NCBI GenBank assembly: GCA_002708885.1
Contig: PAPL01000015.1
Span: forward strand, 1 to 5,557
Length of the DNA stretch: 5,557 nucleotides
Direction: 5' to 3'
Source: Verrucomicrobiales bacterium
GTDB taxonomy: Bacteria > Verrucomicrobiota > Verrucomicrobiia > Verrucomicrobiales > DEV007
In this document: positions 1-5,557 of the stretch, piece after piece
Layout of the letters: each line of letters opens with the position of its first letter
Numbering within the stretch: position 1 is the stretch's first letter
Program-made: the position numbers and the translations under genes
Notes under the pieces: model-generated
The model's input: the letters and a program-made list of their open reading frames with translations, nothing else
Database searches by the model: none
Told to the model about the DNA's origin: nothing

Positions 1-826
1 CATAAGCTCCTGCGGCTCCCTGACCTCTGAATTTTTTAAGTGGAATGACGGGCTTGTGAGGAGAAGTGAATGGCAGATAAAGGAAGAATGGACGGGTTTT
101 TTCTCTGTCCTTGATCCAATCTAGAGCCTTTTGGGTGAATAATGTTAAGCACTTATCGTCTTCAAAATCCGACGCCACTTCCAAATCATTTGCTAGCTTA
201 GGTTTCTCTTCATAGGGCGACTTGATCCTATAATCGGAAAGGGCAATTTTATTGGGTTTCTTCCGAGTGTAAAGGCTAGGGGCTGTGATTGGATGCCTCC
301 CATCGAACCATGCCAATACTCCATAATTCATTGAGGCAGGTATTCCCCAAAAATAATCAAATCCTTTATCAAGAGGCATGTCTTTTGTCGGCTCGGACCA
401 GTCCCTCTTTCCTTTGGTCCCGGGAAAATCCATTCCCAAATGCCATTTTCCTACCATTGCCGTTGAATAACCGTTCGAAGATAATAATGATGCGATCGTC
501 ATTCGGCCCTTTTCAATGAGGCATGGATGCTCGGCCCCGAAGACTCCTCTCTTGAGATGAGTTCTCCAACTGTACCTTCCAGTGAGCAGTCCATACCTTG
601 ATGGTGTGCAGACAGTGTCGGGGCTGTGTCCATCAGTTAAAGTGATGCCTTCCCTGCAAAGTCTGTCTATGTGAGGAGTTTTAAATTTTGCTTTGGCATT
701 TAGCCAAGACGCGTCTCCGTATCCTTGATCATCCGTATAAATAATGATGATATTGGGATTCTCAGAGCAGAAAATTTCTTTAGTGATTAATAATTGGAGT
801 AAGAAGAGAGCTCTGAGTATTCTCAT
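1..826 (-). CDS. Secreted type I sulfatase, arylsulfatase A-like (C-terminus cut off by window edge)
   Basis: Predicted to hydrolyse a sulfate ester on a carbohydrate outside the cytoplasm. The frame is open from ATG at 826 to the left edge, giving 275 complete codons. Residues 1-20 form a basic, hydrophobic export signal (MRILRALFLLQLLI core). Mature motifs in order are: metal-binding TDDQG at 31-35 (D32, D33); formylglycine signature CTPSR at 73-77, with C73 the residue to be oxidised, followed by LLTGRYSWRT; GKWHLG at 126-131 (K127, H129); GFDYFWGIPAS at 155-165; and SPHKP at 255-259, with H257 in the place of the substrate-binding histidine. The visible end, FRGQGAAGAY, resembles the GAYGD segment just before the second metal site of arylsulfatase A-type enzymes. 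The D-N metal pair and the last catalytic lysine therefore lie outside the window. It is the last visible gene of the minus-strand operon. Its ATG overlaps the stop of the preceding sulfatase (ATGA). Family assignment is firm; the sulfated substrate is unknown. Confidence 0.95.
   Translation of the reverse strand, partial: MRILRALFLLQLLITKEIFCSENPNIIIIYTDDQGYGDASWLNAKAKFKTPHIDRLCREGITLTDGHSPDTVCTPSRYGLLTGRYSWRTHLKRGVFGAEHPCLIEKGRMTIASLLSSNGYSTAMVGKWHLGMDFPGTKGKRDWSEPTKDMPLDKGFDYFWGIPASMNYGVLAWFDGRHPITAPSLYTRKKPNKIALSDYRIKSPYEEKPKLANDLEVASDFEDDKCLTLFTQKALDWIKDREKTRPFFLYLPFTSPHKPVIPLKKFRGQGAAGAY
823..826 (-). other. ATGA stop/start overlap between two sulfatase genes
   Basis: On the minus strand the TGA ending the 472-residue sulfatase (825-823) overlaps the ATG of the next sulfatase (826-824). 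No obvious Shine-Dalgarno sequence precedes this ATG; the upstream bases are AAGAATATTAA. This supports initiation by ribosomes terminating on the upstream gene (translational coupling), and it fixes the start choice for the partial sulfatase. The overlap is seen directly; coupling is inferred. Confidence 0.8.
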
Positions 827-2241
827 TTAATATTCTTGAGACGCGATTTGTATTCCGGACGTTTTCTCCACTCATTAAAGAATTCTTTGTATTCATCGAC
901 TTCGGTCCAGAACTGACGCTTGGGCTGATTTTCATTGACGGTTCCTTCCCTATAATCTTTTCCAGTCATACTTTTTTCGATGGATTTGTTTGAGTCTTGG
1001 AGCAGTGATTTCATTCTCATGAATGCTTCAGGATTCGTCTTAGCAATATCATTGGATTCAGAATGATCCTTTTCGAGATCATAAAGTTCGAAAGGCTTAC
1101 TTCCTTTGGTGTTTTTTGGGGAAGAAATGATTTTTAAATTATTGTCGATGAGAGCGGATCTTCCCCGGCTATGAAACGGAATAGGTTTTTCTCGGCGAGT
1201 TAAATCTTTATTGAAAATCGGTACCAAACTGATTCCATCCTGCGGTTTGAGCATTGAAGATTCTGGTAAACCGACAATCTTTGCAATGGTTGGGAAAATA
1301 TCGGACGCGCTTGCAGGATACTTAGTTATTTTTGGTTTCTGAATCAATTTTGGGCACTCAATGATTGCTGGGACTCTTATTCCACCCTCGTAAAGGCTCC
1401 CCTTATAGTTACGAAGTCCACCAGTCGTCGTTGGGTTGATTCTTGGTAAGCCTCCATTATCACTCATGAACCATACCAGAGTATCTTCATGGATTTTTAA
1501 TTTTCTTAGGCCCTCTCGTAAAGTTCCAATGCTTCTGTCCATTGCAACCAATTCACCATAATGATGCATACTTTGCTCATTCAAGTCCTCGAAGGGTTTG
1601 CGATCTTTTTCCAAAGTCATCCAAGGGCTGTGCGGGGTTCCGTACCAGATAACGGTAAAGAAGGGAACCTTAGATTTCGATTTGTCAGTTATAAAATTTA
1701 GAGCTTCCGTCACAATGATTTCAGAGGAGTCACCGGAGAATTCTTCAAAATTCCCGTCCCTGCTCATGGTTGGATTGAGATCAAAAAAGTTCGTTACGGA
1801 TAGCCATTTTTCGAAACCGAACTGTCCCGGGCCATGAGTGTCGTTTTTAAGGATTGGGACTCCGGGTCCGCGGAGCCCGTTCAAATGCCATTTTCCAAAA
1901 TGTGCAGTTGCATACCCTGCTTTTTTCATGGCCTCTGAAAGAGTCCTTTCCTGTTTCCTTAATGCGTAGCCATGATCAAGGACTCCGGTCCGGTCATGAG
2001 TTCTACCCGTTAGCACTGTGGCCCTAGTTGGAGAGCAGACCGGACCGCCAGAATAGAACCGATCGAAACGAAGACCATTCTTTGCCATCTGATCCAAGTT
2101 TGGTGTTTTCAAAACCGGATGATTGTAGTAACCGGTCTGTCCCCATCCCTGATCATCTGCCATGACCAGGACCACATTCACCGCGTGCGACCGAAATATA
2201 AAAAATAGAAGGATGAGGAAGATGTTAGAAATGACCCGCAT
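823..2241 (-). CDS. Secreted type I sulfatase (complete, 472 aa)
   Basis: Predicted formylglycine-dependent sulfatase releasing sulfate from a carbohydrate in the periplasm or outside. Residues 1-20 are a clear signal peptide with likely cleavage after SHA20, so the mature protein would begin almost at the first core strand (VNVVLVMADDQG). Catalytic motifs are complete: D29-D30 in ADDQG; formylglycine signature CSPTR at 69-73 followed by ATVLTGR; GKWH at 116-119; TPHSP at 202-206 with H204; SDNGG at 260-264 with metal ligands D261 and N262; and the conserved lysine K280 in NYKGSLYEGGIRVP. The C-terminal subdomain includes ELYDLEKDHSESNDIA (385-400), the usual sulfatase tail motif. It continues about 70 more residues in a charged, Trp/Tyr-containing tail (FWTEVDEYKEFFNEWRKRPEY) that appears subfamily-specific. 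The length is normal for the family. It starts 7 bp after the propeller gene and overlaps the next sulfatase by 4 bp. No strong ribosome binding site is seen; an AAGGGAAAA stretch lies rather far upstream. Substrate unknown. Confidence 0.96.
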   Translation of the reverse strand: MRVISNIFLILLFFIFRSHAVNVVLVMADDQGWGQTGYYNHPVLKTPNLDQMAKNGLRFDRFYSGGPVCSPTRATVLTGRTHDRTGVLDHGYALRKQERTLSEAMKKAGYATAHFGKWHLNGLRGPGVPILKNDTHGPGQFGFEKWLSVTNFFDLNPTMSRDGNFEEFSGDSSEIIVTEALNFITDKSKSKVPFFTVIWYGTPHSPWMTLEKDRKPFEDLNEQSMHHYGELVAMDRSIGTLREGLRKLKIHEDTLVWFMSDNGGLPRINPTTTGGLRNYKGSLYEGGIRVPAIIECPKLIQKPKITKYPASASDIFPTIAKIVGLPESSMLKPQDGISLVPIFNKDLTRREKPIPFHSRGRSALIDNNLKIISSPKNTKGSKPFELYDLEKDHSESNDIAKTNPEAFMRMKSLLQDSNKSIEKSMTGKDYREGTVNENQPKRQFWTEVDEYKEFFNEWRKRPEYKSRLKNIK

Positions 2242-2248
2242 AGTGATT

Positions 2249-3355
2249 TTATTTTCCCTTTTTTCCTAATTTACTCGGATCAATGACAACGTGCTTAATT
2301 GAAATTCTCCGATAAGTGTAGGTGATATGAATCTTTGAATCATTTGTCTGGATCACGGCCGGATAAGAATACTCACCTTTGGATTTTTCAAGAGTCATGA
2401 CCGGTTCCCAGTCTTTACCGTCATTGGAGATGGCAATGTTAAGCATGTTTCTTCCTGAAGGGAACCTGCCGATCCTCTTTGTATGATTGTAGACGATTAA
2501 TTGTATGCCGTTACTTAAGGTTACGGCATCGGTTCCCGCATTGGGATTGGGTAAATTAGATTCTTTCATTGGAGTCCATGTTTTGCCCCGATCATTGGAC
2601 CAGCTCTGAGAAATGGTCGATTGCTTACTACGACACATGATCTGCATTGTTCCATCTTTGTAATTTAAAATACTTGGTTGTATTGACCCGAACTTTTTAC
2701 CGTCATGGATAGGGCCAATGACTTGCCAAGTTTTCCCATCGTCCTTTGATACTTCAAAGTGAACTTTCCATCGGTCATGTTCAGTGCTGGAAGGGCTGAT
2801 CAGAGTCCCGTCATTTAACTGTACAGGTTTGTTTTTCACGGGCCCTATTAAGTGCCCGATTTTTTTATTCTTACCAAGCTTCCTGGGTGAACTCCAAGTC
2901 TTTCCATCGTCATCAGAATTTCGAACTACGCCCCACCACTTACTTGGGTTTGGTCCTACCTTGTAAAACAACATGAGTTTATCACTTGATGTCCTAAACA
3001 GGACAGGGTTCCAGCAAGGGTACTCTTTATCCTCTCCTTCAGATCCGTTTGCTATTTTGAATGGTTTTGACCATTTCCCTTTAATGTGTCGCGATGCCCA
3101 GATGCTCACATCGGTATGTTTTTCATGGGTGCCTCCGAACCAGGCTGATACCATTCCTGAGGGCGTTTCAACTATAGTTGATGCGTGGCATTGTGGCGTA
3201 GGTTTCTGTTCCAGAGGATAAATTAATGCTCCGCTGATATATGCCGGGTCCGATTCGTCTGAGAGTTTAGGGATGTCTAGACATTGGCCAGTACTAACAA
3301 AGTTTAATACTAGTGAACCTATAATAAATAGGTTCTTCAATTTCACGATTTTCAT
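2249..3355 (-). CDS. Secreted BNR/Asp-box beta-propeller enzyme, sialidase-superfamily (substrate uncertain)
   Basis: A 368-residue exported protein of the BNR-repeat sialidase-like family, usually annotated exo-alpha-sialidase. A hydrophobic signal covers about residues 1-25. Three canonical Asp boxes (S-x-D-x-G-x-T-W) are visible at 147-154, 203-210 and 253-260, and a shortened one (SNDGKDW) at 310-316; these mark blades of a beta-propeller. Other segments I recall as conserved in this group are QCHASTIVE (55-63), WFGGTHEKHTDVSIW (72-86), CWNPVLF (114-120), MCRSKQS (240-246), EYSYPAVIQ (328-336) and YTYRR with IKHVVIDP near the C-terminus. The FRIP/YRIP motif that supplies the first arginine of true GH33 sialidases is not found, so sialic acid should not be assumed. 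Seven-bladed propellers also include rhamnosidases and uronate lyases. R242, R349, R350, E328 and Y331 are candidate active-site residues by position only. It lies 26 bp after the LamG-like gene and 7 bp before the sulfatase, consistent with one operon. No clear Shine-Dalgarno sequence precedes the ATG. Confidence 0.88.
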   Translation of the reverse strand: MKIVKLKNLFIIGSLVLNFVSTGQCLDIPKLSDESDPAYISGALIYPLEQKPTPQCHASTIVETPSGMVSAWFGGTHEKHTDVSIWASRHIKGKWSKPFKIANGSEGEDKEYPCWNPVLFRTSSDKLMLFYKVGPNPSKWWGVVRNSDDDGKTWSSPRKLGKNKKIGHLIGPVKNKPVQLNDGTLISPSSTEHDRWKVHFEVSKDDGKTWQVIGPIHDGKKFGSIQPSILNYKDGTMQIMCRSKQSTISQSWSNDRGKTWTPMKESNLPNPNAGTDAVTLSNGIQLIVYNHTKRIGRFPSGRNMLNIAISNDGKDWEPVMTLEKSKGEYSYPAVIQTNDSKIHITYTYRRISIKHVVIDPSKLGKKGK

Positions 3356-3381
3356 GAAAGTTTAGACGATCGAATTGAGAA

Positions 3382-4065
3382 TTATTTTCCCCAGATCTTA
3401 ATGTCATCGAAATCATTCATATCATCGAATGATCCCAATCCTATTCTCCCCTTGCCGAAAGTTTTATCGACGGCACTCATGTGAGCCTTTTTCATATCAT
3501 CAAAATAAATTTCAATTGTGCCTTTCTTGCTATCTCTTACCAATTTTACATTGTGCCATTGATCATCCCATGGAGTCTTATTCTTGTTTTGGGTAATGGC
3601 TTTCCTGGGGGCATCTTTTACGATCATTATCTGGCCACTGTGAGGATCAGGGTTTGCTCCTAAATGTGTATAATAAAAGTTGGTCTCGTCCTGATGATTA
3701 AAAAATACACAGCAGTCACGGTGCCCTCCGGTATCTTTAGTGCTACGGACTCGAAACGTCATGACGAAGTCGGAAAGCTCTAATCCCTTAATCAATGCAA
3801 TGTGGTAGGGGCTTCGGACCTTTGTCTTGTATGAGCTTTGTCTACGACTAATTCCAAACACCTTATTCCCTTCAATTTCACGATGAGTCCAACTTTTTTC
3901 GTCAGTCGTTTCCCATCTCTCGCGGCCCTTCTCAAAGTCCTCAGAAAAAACCAATGGCAAATCAGTGGTCGGACCTTTCTTTTCTTTTGGTTCTTCTGCT
4001 TTCGAATAGTCAAAGCTGATGAACAGAATTGAAACGACTGCAATGAGGAATGAGTAGGTTTTCAT
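3382..4065 (-). CDS. Secreted LamG/concanavalin-like jelly-roll protein of unknown function
   Basis: A 227-residue exported protein and the first gene of the minus-strand operon. Residues 1-23 form a signal peptide with probable cleavage after SKA23. A charged linker (EEPKEKKGPTTD) follows, then a single domain from about residue 38 to the end. The opening LVFSEDFEKGRERWE, the alternating strands, and the ending GRIGLGSFDDMNDFDDIKIWG are typical of concanavalin A-like/LamG sandwich domains related to DUF1080 (3-keto-disaccharide hydrolase-type) proteins. Conserved-looking motifs are GHRDCCVFFNHQD (114-126), NFYYTHLGANPDPHSGQI (129-146), KDAPRK (150-155) and TPWDDQWHNVKLVRD (164-178). I recall similar small proteins in planctomycete genomes but know no demonstrated activity. 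Its position before a propeller enzyme and sulfatases suggests glycan binding or hydrolysis; this is inference. An adjacent cysteine pair (C118-C119) sits in the motif. The ATG is the first in frame after the signal-free upstream region and has no clear Shine-Dalgarno sequence. Confidence 0.85.
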   Translation of the reverse strand: MKTYSFLIAVVSILFISFDYSKAEEPKEKKGPTTDLPLVFSEDFEKGRERWETTDEKSWTHREIEGNKVFGISRRQSSYKTKVRSPYHIALIKGLELSDFVMTFRVRSTKDTGGHRDCCVFFNHQDETNFYYTHLGANPDPHSGQIMIVKDAPRKAITQNKNKTPWDDQWHNVKLVRDSKKGTIEIYFDDMKKAHMSAVDKTFGKGRIGLGSFDDMNDFDDIKIWGK

Positions 4066-4257
4066 AATTTTTTTAAGTTGATTGATTAAATGAAGGAAGT
4101 GGCTGCATTTTCTTTATCATGGTGAAAAAATGAACTGATGAGAAGTCGAATTTTACGGTGCTTACTATTATGCTAGATCAGCACTGTTTAGGAGTGAAGT
4201 TGCAAAATTTAGGTTACTCGTATACAAAACCCATAACCCAGTTAATTAAGATTATTC
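4066..4257. promoter_or_regulatory. Divergent intergenic region carrying promoters for both transcription units
   Basis: This 192-bp stretch separates the LamG-like gene (minus) from the arylsulfatase B-like gene (plus) and is the only non-coding segment longer than 26 bp. It must contain both start sites unless either unit is read from elsewhere. It is AT-rich. On the plus strand TTGCAA (4200-4205) and TATACA (4221-4226) look like -35 and -10 elements, but the 15-bp spacer is short. CATAAT on the minus strand (4173-4168) and TATTAT on the plus strand (4166-4171) are -10-like, without convincing -35 partners. No terminator hairpin or riboswitch-like fold was recognised. The exact promoters cannot be settled by eye. 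Confidence 0.55.
4155..4187. repeat. Imperfect inverted repeat, candidate operator
   Basis: ACGGTGCT (4155-4162) is followed after 17 bp by AGCACTGT (4180-4187). The arms match as an inverted repeat at 7 of 8 positions; the exception would be a G-T wobble in RNA. The arm centres are 25 bp apart. The spacer contains the -10-like hexamers CATAAT (minus) and TATTAT (plus). It lies near the middle of the divergent intergenic region, where a regulator dimer could control both units. A short inverted repeat like this can also arise by chance, and no matching regulator gene is present in the window. Confidence 0.4.
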
Positions 4258-5557
4258 ATGATATTTAAAAACACTCTATTTGATTCTCTAGTTGCCCTAA
4301 TTTTCGGATGCCTATGTATTTTCGAGGTTTCTGCAAAACCAAACCATCAGGTCAGGCCGAACATCGTCTTCATGCTTGCTGATGATATGGGTTGGAACCA
4401 GCCGGGATTTAATGGTGGCAAAAAAGAACTTACTCCAAACATTGATAAGTTTGCCGGGTCCAGCATGAGTTTGACCCATTATTATACTCATTCAGTTTGC
4501 GCCCCGACCCGGGGAGCTTTTTTGACTGGGCGTTACTCTTTTAGAAACTGGATGGATTGGCGTTCGGAGGACTTTGGAAAACCGAGTTATCTCAAGGCAT
4601 TAGGGCTCACTTTAGCTCATAACGAGAGGGGCGAACCTACGCGCCGCATTCATGCTCTTTCTTCGGAAGAGAGGACAGTCGCTGAGGTCCTGAAAGATGC
4701 AGGATACTTTACTGCCATTGTGGGTAAGTGGCATTGCGGTGAGTGGTTACCGGAGCATCTACCAATGGGTCAGGGTTTTATGCATCAGTACGGACATTAT
4801 GCGTGGGGAATTGATTATTATACCAAGACGATTGTTCATAATGCACCTGCCAGATTTGCGGTCTATGATTGGCACAGGAATCAGAAGCCTTTGAAGGAGG
4901 AGGGCTATGCTACGGATCTTTTTGCTACAGAAGCTGAGAAGGTAATCGCTGCTCAGAGTAAAGATAAGCCATTCTTTCTATACGTCCCTTTCAATGCAGT
5001 TCATGGACCTTTGAATCCTCCTCCGAACTTTGATGGAGACAAGGATGATCCATTAGCGATTAGGGACTCGATGCTTAAATCACTCGATGATGCTGTTGGT
5101 AGAATCGTAGCGGCAGTTGATGAGAATGGATTCAAAGATAATACTATCGTAGTTTTTACTAATGATAATGGACCCGTTCTTGAGTCGATGAGTGAACCTT
5201 ATCGTGGCACCAAGAATACCACTTTTGAGGGAGGCGTTAGGGTCCCTTGCTTAATCAGATGGCCAGGTCATATAGAGCCTGGTTCGAAGAACAATGGCAT
5301 GATGTTTATTGCTGACTGGTTTCCGACCTTTAATGCTCTTGCGGGGGTCAAAGAGCCAGCCCTAGATAAAATTGATGGTATGAATATGATAGATATGCTC
5401 TTCAATGGTAATGATAGTCCAAGGGATGAGATTATCTTTGAGGTGAGTGGAAGTGTTCGGTTGCCGACCATTCGAAAAGGGAACTTTAAGCTGATGGGGG
5501 ACATGCTTTTTAATGTGAAAAAGGATCCCGGTGAAAAAAATGACATTGCTAAAGAGA
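4258..5557 (+). CDS. Secreted type I sulfatase, arylsulfatase B-like (3' end cut off by window edge)
   Basis: Predicted formylglycine sulfatase. 433 complete codons are visible from ATG 4258, the first ATG after an in-frame TAA at 4243. Residues 1-26 are an export signal ending VSA26. Motifs are ADDMGWNQPGF (41-51; metal ligands D42, D43), HYYTHSVCAPTRGAFLTGRY (74-93; formylglycine C81), GKWHCG (156-161), FNAVHGPLNPP (245-255; H249), NDNGP (302-306; D303, N304) and RGTKNTTFEGGVRVP (316-330; K319). The GWN-x-x-GF opening, the YYT-x-x-x-C-x-P-[ST]-R context and VH-x-PL resemble the arylsulfatase B/I/J group (N-acetylgalactosamine 4-sulfatase-like). The segment between GRY (91-93) and DAGY (147-150) is about 20-25 residues longer than I recall in human ARSB. 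The last visible residues, FNVKKDPGEKNDIAKE, match the usual C-terminal motif, so only a short tail is missing. It is transcribed away from the four-gene operon and shares its upstream region, suggesting co-regulation. Substrate specificity is not provable from this. Confidence 0.95.
   Translation, partial: MIFKNTLFDSLVALIFGCLCIFEVSAKPNHQVRPNIVFMLADDMGWNQPGFNGGKKELTPNIDKFAGSSMSLTHYYTHSVCAPTRGAFLTGRYSFRNWMDWRSEDFGKPSYLKALGLTLAHNERGEPTRRIHALSSEERTVAEVLKDAGYFTAIVGKWHCGEWLPEHLPMGQGFMHQYGHYAWGIDYYTKTIVHNAPARFAVYDWHRNQKPLKEEGYATDLFATEAEKVIAAQSKDKPFFLYVPFNAVHGPLNPPPNFDGDKDDPLAIRDSMLKSLDDAVGRIVAAVDENGFKDNTIVVFTNDNGPVLESMSEPYRGTKNTTFEGGVRVPCLIRWPGHIEPGSKNNGMMFIADWFPTFNALAGVKEPALDKIDGMNMIDMLFNGNDSPRDEIIFEVSGSVRLPTIRKGNFKLMGDMLFNVKKDPGEKNDIAKE

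Noticed and set aside
289..519. 76-codon plus-strand open frame
   Set aside because: It lies opposite the partial arylsulfatase A-like gene, whose catalytic motifs are unmistakable. The product has no recognisable domain and looks like antisense shadow.
1598..1837. 79-codon plus-strand open frame
   Set aside because: Entirely antisense to the complete sulfatase, with no family resemblance.
1861..1876. GGGTCCGCGGAGCCC-like GC-rich self-complementary stretch
   Set aside because: It encodes part of the conserved GLRGPGVP segment of the complete sulfatase, in mid-gene, so it is explained by codon content and not by a terminator or site.
2784..3221. Two plus-strand open frames (60 and 82 codons)
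   Set aside because: Both are antisense to the BNR propeller gene; no domain, no ribosome binding site, and the sense frame is clearly coding.
3481..4032. Two plus-strand frames (60 and 64 codons) with hydrophobic stretches
   Set aside because: The hydrophobic runs come from reading the complement of Lys/Glu-rich codons in the LamG-like gene; no independent support as membrane peptides.
3792..4043. 83-codon minus-strand frame overlapping the LamG-like gene
   Set aside because: It is a different frame of the same strand inside a gene with a signal peptide and domain motifs. Its product is low in hydrophobic structure and unrecognisable.
4078..4087. TTGATTGATT short tandem repeat upstream of the LamG-like gene
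   Set aside because: Two and a half copies of a 4-bp unit in AT-rich DNA are expected by chance, and it has no partner on the other side.
4697..4894. 65-codon plus-strand frame
   Set aside because: Out-of-frame shadow within the arylsulfatase B-like gene, spanning its GKWHCG motif.
5268..5546. 92-codon minus-strand frame with a hydrophobic, Ser-rich product
   Set aside because: Antisense to the conserved C-terminal part of the arylsulfatase B-like gene; no motif or start context.

Overview
The window is a compact carbohydrate-sulfate catabolism locus of five genes. Almost every base outside one 192-bp divergent intergenic region is coding. Four genes lie head to tail on the minus strand. 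In transcription order they are a secreted LamG/concanavalin-like protein of unknown function (4065 to 3382), a secreted BNR/Asp-box beta-propeller of the 'exo-alpha-sialidase' type (3355 to 2249), a complete secreted type I sulfatase (2241 to 823), and a second sulfatase (826 to the left edge, C-terminus missing). A fifth gene, a third type I sulfatase resembling arylsulfatase B, is transcribed the other way from 4258 and runs off the right edge just short of its expected C-terminus. Gaps inside the minus-strand run are 26 bp, 7 bp and a 4-bp ATGA overlap, which is the pattern of one operon.

The organism is most likely a bacterium of the Planctomycetes-Verrucomicrobia-Lentisphaerae group. 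Such genomes carry tens to hundreds of secreted formylglycine sulfatases, and a LamG-like protein with the same motifs is one I recall mainly from planctomycete-type genomes. The GC content, judged by eye, is in the low forties. That is low for most marine planctomycetes and would suit a Lentisphaera-like genome. The start codons lack clear Shine-Dalgarno sequences. Assignment below superphylum is inference.

All five products have N-terminal export signals, so the locus probably acts in the periplasm, at the surface or outside the cell. All three sulfatases have the C-X-P-[ST]-R formylglycine signature (CTPSR, CSPTR, CAPTR), so each needs activation by a formylglycine-generating enzyme or anSME not encoded here. 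They are clearly different from each other outside the catalytic motifs, which suggests that they remove sulfate from different positions or sugars of one glycan. The beta-propeller enzyme may cleave a terminal sugar and the LamG-like protein may bind the glycan. The substrate cannot be read from the sequence.

The divergent region 4066-4257 must hold the promoters for both transcription units. It contains an imperfect 8-bp inverted repeat (4155-4187) flanking -10-like hexamers, the best candidate for an operator here. No RNA genes, insertion sequences, CRISPR arrays, phage genes or terminators were found. The most novel elements are the uncharacterised LamG-like protein, the propeller whose sialidase label is doubtful, the enlarged loop in the third sulfatase and the inverted repeat.
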